From Scenedesmus sp. ARA3 (lineage: Eukaryota; Chlorophyta; Chlorophyceae; Sphaeropleales; Scenedesmaceae), in assembly GCA_004335835.1 (NCBI GenBank), contig RWJK01001953.1, positions 28,000-67,336 on the forward strand: a stretch of DNA of 39,337 nt, in the 5' to 3' direction. The position numbers and the translations under genes were made by a program. Under the pieces are notes generated by a model that had not been told where the DNA came from, did not search any database, and saw nothing but the letters and a program-made list of their open reading frames with translations. The number at the start of each line of letters is the position of its first letter. Positions within the stretch are counted from its first letter, which is position 1. This document shows, piece by piece, positions 1-12,174 of this stretch.

Positions 1-636
1 CCTACTGGCTCGCTACCACAGCACAATTGAGCAAGCCCAATTGTCGGGAGCGGGAGGCAATGCTTCACCAGCAGAACACGTGTCAACAGTTCTCATCTGT
101 GCAGCGGCAGCAAAGCCGATGCTGTGTGATGCTTTCAGCTGCATTCGCCATCAACGCCATTGCTCTGCCCAATGCTCTGTGTGTTTGTTGCTGATCCGAT
201 GATGATGAGATGAACTTGCGCCAGTCGAGCTTGTTTCCCCACCCAGCAACTTGGTTTGGCAGCAGTCGTCACGGTGCTGTGTCAAGATCTGCTGTGTTAT
301 CCGCATCCAGTATGGTTATGAACATGAACTGCCGCCAGTAATCATGACGTTTAGTTTTTCCGGTTGCAGGGCCAAAACATCACAGCAAAGCCGTCATCAT
401 CATAATTACAACATGCCTGAAGCATCAGCTACAGCGAGCCAGTACTCCAGACACAGAGGCACTTGTAGCTGTTACTAGAGCTACCAGATTTGCTGCAACT
501 CGCCTGTGACAGCAGGCACTACCTAGCAGTTGTGCTGGCAATAGCGTGCCCGTCCATGCTGGCTGCTGCTGAAGCAAATCCAAGCATGCTACTGCGAACA
601 GCAGATGCTGGTTCTGCGCCCACACGCTGCTGCAGG
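1..636. other. CPSF160 3' UTR and downstream flank
   Basis: No exon of a second gene was recognised here. About 230 bases next to the CPSF160 stop are its probable 3' UTR on the minus strand. The outer part contains only short unsupported open frames on both strands. Confidence 0.5.
406..410 (-). terminator. Candidate poly(A) signal (TGTAA) of CPSF160
   Basis: The minus strand reads TGTAA 227 nt after the CPSF160 stop codon. UGUAA is the known dominant poly(A) signal of green algae. Position and strand fit, but a five-base motif is weak evidence alone. Confidence 0.45.
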
Positions 637-3600
637 CTACAGGAAGTTGGCTGCTACGCTCAGCGTGCGCAGGTCCTGCAGCAGCATGGCAGGCTCCACA
701 CCCACTGCCTCTGCAATCACCGTCTGTGCCCGCAGGTCAAGCCCTGCATAGCTCCACAGCAGGTCACCCTGCAGGGAAGCAGCCACGCGGAGGCAAGCAG
801 TTATCAGCGACTGCTAAATAAAGCGTCCCTTCGCCATTGGGAGGCTGGCAAACACATGGTGAACTCAACTGTGGAAGAGCTGCATTGTGTGGCAGGATGT
901 CTTGTACACACCCCAACATCAAGCACACCGCACATGGCATGCCTAGCACACAGCTGCAAAGCAAGAAACAGCCATGCCCACCAAGCCCACCTGCAGCAGC
1001 CAGTTGTCCAACGGCTTGAGCGGCTTCACAGCAGTGAAGCCTGCACCCCAGGTGGGCCCTGCGCGCGTGTAGCGGCCCTGGAAGGCTTTGGGGTTGAGGC
1101 CAGCAGTGTGGCGCAGCTGGTACACCAGCTCCTCCTGCAAGCAATGGGAGGCACCATGCGTAGCATTTGTAATTCTGCTTGCAGCAAAACCCGTCAACGC
1201 TGACATCAGCTATCAAAACAGAGTGTGCTAGCAGGAGGTTATTCACAATCAGGTCGAGGCACATTGTCTGCTGCTACCGGTGGCATGCAGTGTACCACAG
1301 CAGCAGTTGCACCCACCTGCAAGCTCTGCAGCCGCCTGAACATGCCCTCGTCCCACAGCGGGCACAGCAGCAGCAGGCTGCCCTGCGCGGAGCAGCCCAG
1401 CAGGCCCTGCCTGTTCAGGCTGTCCCCGGGCACTGCCAGCCGCAGCCGCTGGAACTGGCTGATCCATGCGCCCACGTGTGCCACGCCGCGCCGCAGCAGC
1501 TTCTTGCCTAGCCAGCTGTCAGGGTTCTGAAGCAGCAGCACAGCAGCAGCAGCAACAGGCACACAGGCAGCCAGGTATGTGTGAGCCAGAAGAAGGTGGA
1601 AGCACATGTTTGTACAATCGCACGTTGCAATCTGCCGCGCCCCGATCACTTTGCATCCAAAGCAGCCAACCACCAACACCTGTACCAGCCATGCCGTTGC
1701 CGATGCCTGCGGCTCACCTTCATGTCGTACATGAACATGGTGAGGTTGCCGCCGCTGCCACCAACTCACCTTCACGCCGCACACAGCCCAGCAATTTCTG
1801 TTTTCAATCCACGCACCTTCATGTCGTACATGAACACGGTGAGGTTGCCGCCGCCGTCCGCCAGCACCTGGCTCAGCTTGGCCCCGTTGGGCATGAACTC
1901 CACCGCCCACGCGTCCAGCCGCTCTGTGTCCGCAGACAGCTCCTGCAGCTGCTGCTGCCGCTCCCTGCAGAGCAGCGTTAGACAGCAGGTGGTGTGACAG
2001 GGTGCAGCAGGGTGTGGCAGCAGGAGCAGAGCGGTTGGGGAGTGGGTAAAAGCCAGAGCGAAGATAGGCAAATGTTGACGGCAGGCCAGGCGGCGTATTT
2101 CAAGACAGTGACAGCTGCATTGCAGCTGCTGCATACATGCCTTGCAGGACAGAGCGGCACACAACAAGAAGGAAAGTGAGACCAGTATGGCGTGCAGGCA
2201 GCTCATCCGCTGTGTCCCATGCCGCCCAGCAACAGGAGCAAAGCAACGTCAGCACGTCATGCAGCCCTGCTCGCTGCGCGCTCTTCAATTGACAGGGTTC
2301 GGCACGCTGGCGCATTCACGATGCCCCGCAGGTCCCCCAACAAGAACAGCCAAAAGAAGCGCAAAGTGCCAAGCATGCACGCTCACCGTGCGACTGGGTC
2401 AGGCGCACAGTTGTAGCGGAACAAGGGCCGCACAGGAACAGCAGCCACAGCCAGACTCAACATGCCGCACCACATATGCAAGCAGCTCACCGTGTGACGG
2501 GGTCTGGCGCGCAGTTGTAGCGGAAGAAGGCCGCACAGGAACAGCAGCCACAGTCAGACTCAACATGCCGCACCAACATGGTGCACCACATCAGCAGGCA
2601 GCTCACCGTGTGACGGGGTCTGGCGCGCAGTTGTAGCGGAAGAAGGCCGCGCTGTGCCCCGCCTGGCCCAGCAGTAAAAAGTCCTTCACCAGCGCCAGCC
2701 CGCTCACCAGCTGCAGCCCGTCGAAGAAGGTCACCTTGACCAGGCTGTTGCCCTGCAGCAGCAGCAGCAGCAGCAGCAGCAGTGGCATGCTCGTGTTGGT
2801 GATGCGGCGCCTGGCAGCAGCAGCAGCAGCAGCAACGGCGGCGGCGGGGGCCCGTGTAGTGCACAACGGCATTCATGTGCTTGAGAAGCAAGATGCTGGT
2901 CGTTCAACTGACCTGCTTGTAGTGCATCTCCAGCTTGTTGCCGATGGCCATAAGCAGGAAGCCTCGCAGGCTCTCCACTGCCGTCACAGGCCCAGGGTAC
3001 TCGCGCTGCAGCTCCTGCAGCAGCAAGCAGTAGATGCGAAGACAAGCTGTGACATCTGCAGTGTGCAGGGGCAGCTTAGCTTGTTGTGTGTTATATGTTG
3101 TGCGTGGTCGCAGGTCAAAGTACGGCACTCAGACTGCTTGCTGCTGCCACTGCTGCTTGTGGATACCCGGCTGGCATCAAATCTGATGTTCGGCCCCACA
3201 AAGCAACACCTCGCGCCTTGCCAGCCACAACAAGCCCCATGTAGCACAGCACGCGCCTGTCACTTGCACACCGCAGCACGCCACAGCACGCCACTCACCA
3301 GCCGCCCACTGATGACTTGGCTGCTGCCCTCCACCCTAAAGATCTTCTCTTTCAGCACCTGGAACAGCAGCACCCGCCCCAAGGCAGGGTAGTCCTCGCC
3401 ATACACGCTGCTGCAGCCCACTGCAAGGAACGGCTGCGGGTTTGCATTCTCATCACCGCCCTCACAGAGTGAAACGTGTTTCAGCGCTGTCACAGTCTCG
3501 CCAGGCAGCAGCGGGTAGCGCCACATCGGCAGCCCTGCCCAGCCAGCGGCAGCCGCCAGCGCTGCCGCTGCGCGCGCGCTGCTGCCGGCACCTGCAGCAG

Positions 3601-6600
3601 CAGCGCCCGCCGCTGCTCCGCTGCTGCCTGCTGACTGCAGTCCGCTGCCGCCAGCTCCTGCAGCAGCTGCTGCAGCAAGGATGCTGGTGTAGACTGTTGT
3701 GTAGGTAGCTGTGGGAAGGCCGCAGCCTGGCGGTGCCAGCAGCAGCAGCTCGTGTAGATCTTCCACGCCTGCTGCCTTGACTGCTGCCTCTGCTGTTGCA
3801 AATGCTGCTGCTGCCACTGCGTCGCCGCCAGGTTCAGCTGGCAGGAAAGGCCGCGGGGGTGCTGCCACGCGAGAGGTGGTGACAGCCAGCAGGCGTGCTT
3901 CAGGGTAGTAGGCGAGGGCTTGGGGTGTGGCGCGCAGCGGCAGCTTGCTGACTAGCCACGGCTGGTCCAGGCGCATCTGCAGGTAAAAAGTGAGCGGCGG
4001 TGAAATTTTTGTATTGGGTTCAGTGGCGTGCTGAAGTGAGTTGGTGCACAGCAGACATGATCATGGCTTGGCTGATCTTGGAGCTGGCATCTTGATCTCA
4101 GGCAACTTGTGAGGCATCGCCACTACAGGTACTGCCAAGCTGCAAGGCAAGAACGCGTGCCATCGCCGTTTTGCACAGCGTAATCTGGCCTACTGCAAGC
4201 TGCCGCTCGACATCAATCCAGCAACTTTTGCACAGCACAGCTGCGGTTAGCACACCGTCAAACCAGCAGCAACCCGACGTGGGCCCACCCACCTGCAGCG
4301 GCAGCGTGCAGATGTTAAGCGCGCCCGCCAGCGACGCCGCCATGTAGCCGTGCACACAATTCAGGTTGTGGAAGGCGCAAAATGCATCCACCTGCCCCAC
4401 ATCAGCCTCCATAGGGTGCACCACAAAGCCGCCCCTGCTAGCCACCAGCCACACAGGCCTTGGGCCGCACACAAACACGCCGCTGTAGCGCAGCTGCGGC
4501 AGCGGCAGCGCCGCACCGCTGCTGCTGCTGCTGCCGTCACTGCCCTGCTTTGCCACAAACCCTGGACCCAGCGGCGCCTCAAGCCGGGGTGTTGCCAGAT
4601 GGTCAAATCTGATGAGTCTGCAGGGTGGTGCAGAGGGCTGTGGCATGCCAGGGGCTGGGGGAGGCAGCTGCTGTGCCTTTGCTGCATCTGCGGGGGGCTG
4701 CACTGGGCTCAGGTGGGGCAGCAGGTCTGCATCTAGGGGCAGCCTCCTGAAGCCGAGCGGGCTGCTGGCTGCTTGCGGCTTGAAGGCCTGCAGGTGATGT
4801 GGGGCAGGAGGTGATGTGCAGCAGCAGCGGGTAAGGTGGTAGTGTTGGGTGAGGCAAAGGGTGCAGGGCAGGTTACAACAGCGCTGCGCATACGGAGCTG
4901 GCCGTTACAGACCCAACGGTGCGCCTGGCATTTGTTGTTGATGATGCACACGCTTGCAACGTTCGCCTTCTACAAATGGCGCATCAGGCACTGATCATCT
5001 TTCTGACACCGCCACAGCTCCAGCAGGCGCCCAGTCGCACATCGGAGGCGAACCATGCGCAATCAACAGCACCACTGCCTCCCCCACAACCGCACCTTAT
5101 ATGCCAAGCAGCTACCATCGTCCCGCAGCATCACCAGCAGCGGCGCTGCGGCAGCCGCCACGCCCACTGCGCCGCCGCTGCTGCCAGCAAAGCACTCCAT
5201 CAGCAGCTCGCTGACAGGGCTGGGCACCAGGTCAGCGTCCTGCTCGCCGTCCTCGTCAGCATACGGGGACGGCGGCCGCGCAGGGCTGAGCGTCTAGAGA
5301 CGTTTGAAGCAATTGCACGCGGGACAGCAGCAGCATGGACGGCAGTAGTAGTAAGATTACCATAGATGCAACAAGAGGCCTCTGGAAGGATGCAAGCTTA
5401 CAAAATAAGAAGATCACAAAGGTGCCAGACCTGAGCTGGATGGCAGCAGTGAGCTACAAACAAAAAGCTAGTTAATGATGCTGTGCCTCACCTGGTGCCC
5501 CAGGACTGCCTCTGCATCCTCTAACACACAGGCCATGCTGGGCAGCGCAAAGACCTGCAGCGCCCCGCCGGCACGCACGACGACGCAGAACGTCATCAAT
5601 GATGCCGCACGTGACTGCTTCTGCTGCTGCTCTGCCGGTGCTTCTTCTTTGCTGCTGTTGTCAGCTTCAGGAGGGGCCTGCTGCTGCTGCTGCTGCTGCT
5701 GGCCATCCGCTGCTGACGCATCATGAGCCTCGGCAGCAGCAGCTGCTGCTGCTGCTCGCTGCTCAGCAGTGCCAGCTGCTAACCCTGGAGGCACACCAGC
5801 ATCAGCTGCTGCTGCTGCTTCTGGTGCTGCTGCTGCACCATCCTTATCAGCAGCCTCAGCCGGGTCGCCTGCATCTTCTGCTGCTGATGCAAGTGCCATA
5901 GCAGTGTCTAGCCCCTCCACTCCATCCATAGCGGCAGCACTCTCCTGCTCTTCTGTGGGCACAACTATCTTGCCCCGACTTGTGGTGCCTACATCATCGC
6001 CTGCTGCTGCTACTGCCTCGGCTGCCTCAACTGCTGCTTCTGCTTTGACAGGGCTGCCTGACGCTGCTGCTGCTGCTGCTGTACCCACGGCAATCTTTGC
6101 GTCATGCTGCTGCTGTTCCTGTTTGGGCGATCCACTACCTGGCGCTGCTTCCTCAAAGGCAGCAGCAGCCTCTTCCGCATCAGGCGCAGCAGCAGCAGCT
6201 TCTGCCATCAAGGTGTCCTCATCCTCCCCTGCAGCATCTGTTGCTGCTGCTGCTGCTGCCTTCTCCTGCTGCTGTTCATCTGCAGCAGCACTGTCTTGAC
6301 CAGCAACAGCAGCAGCAGCAGCCTCAGCATCTTGATCATCTGCAGTGATGCCGGCTGCTGCTGCCAGCCACCCAGTGGTGTCAGTGTACAGGCATGCAGC
6401 AGTCACAGCCCCCAAAGGGTCCCCCAAGCCAGGTGCTAGCTCCGGCACAGCTGCCGGCAGCAGCTGCAGCTGCTGCCTCTGCTTGTCCCCACGCAGCAGC
6501 AGCGCTGTGGCATCTGACAGCAGCAGCACGACGTACGGGTCGCGCACCTGCGCGTAGCGTATGCACAGCTGCTGCTGGCCTGCTGCTACTGCTGCTGCTG

Positions 6601-9600
6601 CTGGGTGGGAGGCTTCCCGCAAGATGCTTAGCAGCAGCAGCTCCTGCAAGAGCTCTGAGCTGCCACGCACCAGCCGCACTGCAGTGTGCGTCACCTGCAC
6701 TGCTGCGGTGGCGTTGAAGAACTCCCCTACTGTCAGGGTGGGCGCATTACGCTCGAAAGCGACCTGCAGGAGCAGCAGCAAGCAACACAACACAGCAGCC
6801 GGCCTTAGTATGCCTCAGCAGAGCAGCTGGTGATAAAGTCAGCTCGCGACAGAAAACCAGTCGCATGTTAGCAGATGCGATCATAGCCAGCATGCAAAGC
6901 GCTGCACTGCGGCAGAAACAAGTCGCGCGCCAACACAGTCACAGCCCAGCGCAGCAACTCCTCCTGCTGTGCACTCATAGCGCCATACTATTGCTGTGCC
7001 AGGCTTGGCTGGCATGCTAGGCTACTGCGCTACAGTAGAGGTGCATCCCTGCATACGGCCGTGCAGTGTGCCACGCACACAGCTGCTTGCTAGGCCACAC
7101 TATCAATCGCATCAATGCACAAACTGCACCCCAGCACTCACGTCCTCGCTGAGCTCCGACAGCTCCGCCCCTCCAGCATCCAGCACCATGGTGCTGCTGC
7201 CGCCACAGCTCAGCAGCACGAACGCGTGGTGCTGCTCCGACAGCTCAGCCTTGCTCGCCTCACCCTCATCCTCAGCAGCTGTTGCTGCTGCCGCTGCTGC
7301 TGCTGCTGCCGCCAGGCCCTCAGTCCCAGCCTGAGCCACCTCACCGCCACCCGCATCATCCTCATCTGCTGCTGCTGCTGCAGCAGCTGCCTTGGCCGGT
7401 CTACTACTCGGCCGGTGGTGCAGCGTCCATGCGCCATGAGCTTGCAGGCTCGGCACCGCAGTGATGACATCAGCCACCAAGCCGCGCCGCATGATTGCCA
7501 AGGCTCCGCATTTGTCGGAGCCGACAGCAGCAATGAGGCAGGAGCTGGGCTTGGGCTTGTGTGCTGCGGCGCTGTTGCTGAGTGAGGCGTGCACGTCTGA
7601 CTCGCGCAGCTGCAGGTCAGCGATGGCGCTGCTGCGCATGGGGCCCAGGCACAGCAGGCTGTCCAGCACCTGCAGCAGCAGCAGCAGAGAGCAGCAGCAG
7701 AAGAAGAAGGAGGAGGGAAAGCAGGTGATATAGGTGTGTTCACGAGCTGTGCTGCAGCAGAGCCTCGGTGAGGTGGAAGGCTGCAGGCAGCTCAGCGCAT
7801 TTGGTGGAGCACCCCCAGGTTGCACACTAGCCACGCACACCAAGCAGCACATTCTTTGCCACAAGCAGCCTTGCATGCACACAGCTAGCCCAATCTGACG
7901 AGCTGCATGCTGAAGCACGCGCTGCAACTATCCAGCCGCCAGCCCACCCCTACCTTGAGGTTCTGCCTCAGCCCTTCCCCCAGCAGCACCGGCATCACAG
8001 CACTGTGAGACCTCCCCATTGCGCAGCGGAACAGCTCCCCAGCCTCCTCCAGAGACACCCCAAAGCCATCCCCACCCACTGCTGCTGCTGCCGCTGCATC
8101 GCCTGCCTCATCAAGCATGCCAGCTGCATCCTCGCCAGCCAGCCGCCGGCGTTTGCCTGGTGGCTCGCTGCTGCTGCTGTTTCCAAAGCTGCCGCTGCGG
8201 TCGTAGCCGCCTGCATGGCTGCCGGCAGCTGCGTGGGATGCTGCTGCTGCGTCAGAGGTGTAGCGCACGAGCAGGGCGTCGCCGACTGCACTGCCCAGGA
8301 ACAGCAGGTTGCTGGTCAGGGTGGCAGCACAGCTGGCCACAGGGCCCGCGCCAGCAACCACCACCTGAAGAGTGCAGCAGCGACGCAGTGCATGTCAGGT
8401 TCCAGAGTAGAAGCTACTGCAGCAGCATGAGCGGCTACACAAGCTGCTCGCTGTGCAACGGGTAGTAAGTGGATCTTGAAAACTACCCTGGCAAGTGCTG
8501 CGCTCGGCTCAGCGATGACTCAGATGCATGATATGACGTGCTGGCCCAAGCCCCTTGTATTCTTCTGCATACATCCGCACCTGCATCTTGCTGGCTGCTG
8601 ACCCCTCAAACTTCAGCGCCACTAGCAGCAGCTGCCCAGTCTTCAAGCTCAGCAGCGCAACATTGCCTGCAGCAGCAGCAATGGCAGCGGCGGCGGCTCA
8701 GCCGAGATCAACACACCACCATCCCCTAACACAGCGGCAGCACGACATGTAGCGTGCCACGGCAGCAACTGCCATCATGCACATATGTGCCACAACTCAA
8801 CAAACTGCAGCAACGTAGAATGCACCTGCTGCTCTAGAGATGCAGCGCAGCCACAGCTTCTAAACTATCATTCAGGCCCTCACCAGCCAGCCAGCAGCCC
8901 ACAGCTCCATCTGCCTCTAACTCCATGCCAGGCGCCTTCGGAGCACCTTTTGCAGCCGCAGCCACTGTCTCAGGGTGCACATTCACAGCCCACTGCCTCG
9001 CATGCGCCGCGGCAGCATTCGCTGCTTTCTCGGCAGCTGCTGTGGTGGCTGCTTGGATCTCTGCTGCTGTGCGTGGCGGGAAGGGCGGGAAAATGGGTGG
9101 GCCTGGGATGTCTAGCTTGGGCGGCACCTCTCCTGCAAAGGCATTGCTGTTGATGGCCATGACACACGAGCCACCCTGCGGCGCAGGGTGAAACAGCAGC
9201 GCAAGACCACAGGCAAAGGCAGTCAAGATAAATGAACAGTAAACTGCAGCAAGCAACGTACGTACCAGCACCCGCACCATCAATAGGCACCTGCAGCATA
9301 TGTGGCCCTATGGCAACTCATCCCAAACATCCCGACATCCTCAACCACAAGCATGCAAATTTGACTTATCGAAGGTACGGACCAATGTCACAGAGCACAG
9401 CACGCACCTGCGCGTGGTACAGCAGCAGGTTCTGGCTGAGCACCAGCACGCCGCCCCGCGGCACTGCCAGCACGCCGCTGCAGTCGCTGGGTAGGCCCGG
9501 CACGTGCCAGATGACCGGCTGCCGCTTCTTGCGCACGTTGATGGACATGGCGGACAGCGCGCACGTGTCACGCGCCTCGCGCAGCCTATGTGGCAGGCAT

Positions 9601-12174
9601 GCCAAGGTAGCAGAACACCAGGCAGCAGAACGAGCAGAAGTGATGTATGCACACGATGTGTGTTTCTAGGTTGGTTGATGGACAGCAGCAGCCCCTGGCT
9701 TGCCGCAAGTCATGAACATGCCATAAGCTGCTTGCAAGCTCACGCCTCCTTGCAGGAAACACACCGCCAGCCAGCAGCACACGTCGCAACATGCAGTAGC
9801 ACCTCACACCCCCGCCCGCACCTGCCGCCCCATGTGGGTGCCGTCTCGTGCAGCAGTAGCAGCAGCACACACCACAACATGCACTCAGTGCATGCCCCGC
9901 CCTCCGCCCCGCCACCTGCGCTCACCTGCCCCCCCATGTGGGTGGCGTCTCGTGCAGCAGCAGCAGCACCGGCTCCGTGTAGCCGTGCAGGAAGGTCATT
10001 GCACGCACAGCGCAGTCGCTTGCGAGCTTCAGGCTGGACACCTTGGCCAGATTCACCAGGTAGCTGTTGCCGACAGATGCACATGAGGTGCTGCCCTTGG
10101 GCGTGCTGCCCTCCTGCAAGCGGGAGACGAAGACAGGATTACACAAGCATGCACAGCAGGGTCTCAAGTGACTGCTAATGTACACATAGGCACAAGCTTG
10201 CAACTGGTTTCCAAACGCAAGCAGCTGCTGCGGAAACCTTCCTGGGGTCTAACAGATACCGCCTCCAGGAGTGTCATATATTGTTCCTGCAAGATAGCAG
10301 CTGGCTGTAAACCACCATATGCAACAAAAGCTGTTTTTTCTTCAAGACGGTATGTCGAGAGACACATGCATGCGCGCGCACGCAGCTGTCCACCTGCGCA
10401 GCACACCAATCAACCCTGTATGCAGAGACATGCACCCCATAATTTCCACAGCATCCAGCACAACACACAGGGGTTGGCCGCTTCACAGGGGCTGGCACCC
10501 ACGCACCTGGACCAGCATCTCCATCACATCTGCTTGGAATGCCGGCAGCAGCGCCAGATGCCGCCCATACACCAGCGCAGCAGCGCAGCGCCCATTTGGG
10601 TCAGCAGCCACCATGGGAGGCCCGGCCAGGTGGCTGCTGGTGCTGCTGAAGCTGCCGCTGCTGTTTATCAAAGTCATGCCTGTGCCGCAGGGGCAGCCCT
10701 CCCGCAGTGAGGGGTCACCTTCAAACGAGTGCAGGCTGCCATTGCGCAGGCAGTGCAGCTTGTCATCCCACTCCACCAGTGCCACCTTTGCATCCCTGCG
10801 AACATGATGTGTTGTGGTGTCATGCCAAAGAATGCCATGATGTTGTGTGGTGTAGAGGGTGTCATTGCTGCTGATGTTTGCAGCTGCAAAGCCGCAATGT
10901 AGCACACGGCATAGCGGCAAGTGTAACTTCCTGCCTAGGGCATGTGGTGCTGCGCACAGCAACATGACGTGCTGCTGTTGAATCTTCTGACACAACCGTA
11001 GCAAAACTGAGCGGCTACTGTGTTACCGCACAACCGATACCACTTCCTGCAGGCTGAGCTGCCGACAACGCTGTTGCTCCTGCAGGAACTGCTTCTGCTT
11101 CCTGCAAGGCTGTTTGTTTCTGTATGGCAACCCTTGCACAGTCGCGCCCTTGCTGCTCATAGCACCCGCCCATCCCTGCTCTCTGTTGTTGCTGCTACTG
11201 CGCCAGCTGCTGGTACACCTGCTCACCTCACTGCCAGCACCAGGCTGTCCCTCTGCCCGCTGCTGCCCCTGCCGCGCAGCACTGCCAAATCCTCAATCAG
11301 CCCCCAGCACTGCCAGCTGCCCACGAGCTCCAAGCGGCAGTGCGAGACAACAGCTGGAGGAACACACAGGCTGGGATGGCTGCTGCTGCTGCTGCTCTTG
11401 GCTGGTGTAGCGCCATAGCTGCAGCAGTTGCGACAAGGCAAAGGAGGCAGGCAAGGTACAAGTGAGTTGAACTGCACTTGCGGGTGCGTTTGTTGCACCA
11501 TTTTATCATCACTGCGATTGCAGGTGTGGGCAACGCAAGATCTGTAAGCAGCACAGCTGCTGCTGGAACTGCTGCTGCTGCTGCAGCAGCAGCTACGGCT
11601 TCTCCTGCAGATCATAGGACTGTGCCTGCTGCTTCAGCAGGGTTCTCGCGTGCTGAACCCCTTACATGCTACGTCGGTTGCTGACCATAAGAATATCGTG
11701 ATGTGATATGCCTCCTCCTGCTGCAGGTGCGCTGCAGCTGTCACTGTGCAGCCCTTGATCCCTGCAGCATGCTTGCAGGTCAGCTGCTTGAGGCGCTATG
11801 CAGCTACGCAGTGCTGTGCTACAAACAGCAGTCTGGAGTTGTGCCAACCGCTCACTTGAGGCTGTAGACTTCCAGCCTTGTGCCTCTGGCCACAACAAGG
11901 TTAGGCGCAACAGCAGCGCCCTGCTGCTTGCTGGCTGCATGTGTGAAGAAGGCTTCCACACAGTGCGAGATGGCTGTCGGCGGGTGCAGCTGCACAGCAA
12001 TTGGCGCAGGCCAGCAGCAAGATGGGTGAAGCTTTGCAGCTATGGTTGCATCAACACGAACGAAGCATGCACCTACAATTGTCTGCGCAAGTGTACACTA
12101 CATTCAACTTGTAGTGCCCCCGGGCTGCTACTGCTGCTGCTGCTGCTCACCTCCCTGTACAGTGACTGGGACAT
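637..12174 (-). CDS. CPSF160: CPSF160, cleavage and polyadenylation specificity factor subunit 1 (20 exons, 1948 aa)
   Basis: Nuclear scaffold of the pre-mRNA 3'-end processing complex, which helps position the poly(A)-signal readers, the endonuclease and poly(A) polymerase. Exons in transcript order: 12174-12151, 11989-11856, 11418-11227, 10795-10507, 10113-9926, 9585-9408, 9175-8884, 8666-8581, 8364-7954, 7669-7142, 6763-5492, 5293-5096, 4787-4293, 3976-3299, 3014-2913, 2752-2607, 1964-1817, 1526-1317, 1134-991, 768-637 (stop TAG). They total 5847 nt and every junction is in phase. Family signatures recognised along the whole length: LHPPTA near the start, DPNGRCAAALVYG (~180), FLHGYTEP (~255), VIWHVPGLP (~298), NLLFLGSAVGDALLVRY, FVCGPRPVWLVASRGG, PGPVTAVESLRGFLLMAIG, and TAGLNPKAF (~1867) in the C-terminal CPSF_A region. 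A basic PPGKRRRL (~530) resembles a nuclear localisation signal. The protein is ~500 residues longer than human or Arabidopsis CPSF160 (~1440), mainly from an acidic Ala/Gln-rich insert at ~930-1165 (exon 11) and an Ala/Gly insert in exon 14. The first exon encodes only eight residues, so the start is the least certain part. Confidence 0.95.
1716..1858 (-). repeat. Duplicated exon end plus 5' splice site (CPSF160 exon 17)
   Basis: The end of exon 17 (copy at 1815-1855) is repeated at 1716-1756, 99 bases further into the following intron. About 41 bases match with one internal mismatch, and both copies would encode FMYDMK followed by a GT donor (GTGCGT in the exon copy, GTGAGC in the intron copy). 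The intron copy has no acceptor of its own. Reading through from the exon meets a stop before reaching it, so it is probably a non-functional or decoy donor. Confidence 0.8.
2381..2652 (-). repeat. Triplicated exon end plus 5' splice site (CPSF160 exon 16)
   Basis: Three copies of the block that starts GCTCACCGTG on the plus strand lie at about 2381, 2485 and 2601, at spacings of 104 and 116 bases. The copy at 2601 is the true end of exon 16 with its GTGAGC donor at 2606-2601. The other two lie in the intron. The two intron copies also share the next ~50 bases, so the intron gained whole ~105-base units, not only the exon edge. The copy at 2381 has diverged most. Confidence 0.85.
2754..2783. 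repeat. CAG/CTG triplet tract abutting the acceptor of CPSF160 exon 16
   Basis: About nine CAG triplets on the plus strand form a CTG tract on the minus strand directly before the TGCAG acceptor of exon 16 (exon starts at 2752). The tract serves as the polypyrimidine-like stretch. Confidence 0.75.
9819..9972 (-). repeat. Duplicated exon end plus 5' splice site (CPSF160 exon 5)
   Basis: The last ~50 bases of exon 5 (9923-9972) recur at 9819-9868, offset 104 bases into the intron. Both copies translate as LLHET(P/A)PTWGG at the splice junction. The exon copy is followed by the GTGAGC donor, and the intron copy by GTGCGG. Confidence 0.8.

Noticed and set aside
5475..6833. Plus-strand open frames rich in Ala/Ser/Cys/Leu opposite CPSF160 exon 11
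   Set aside because: Shadows of the acidic Ala/Gln insert, with no conserved motif. The minus frame continues into conserved CPSF160 sequence on both sides.
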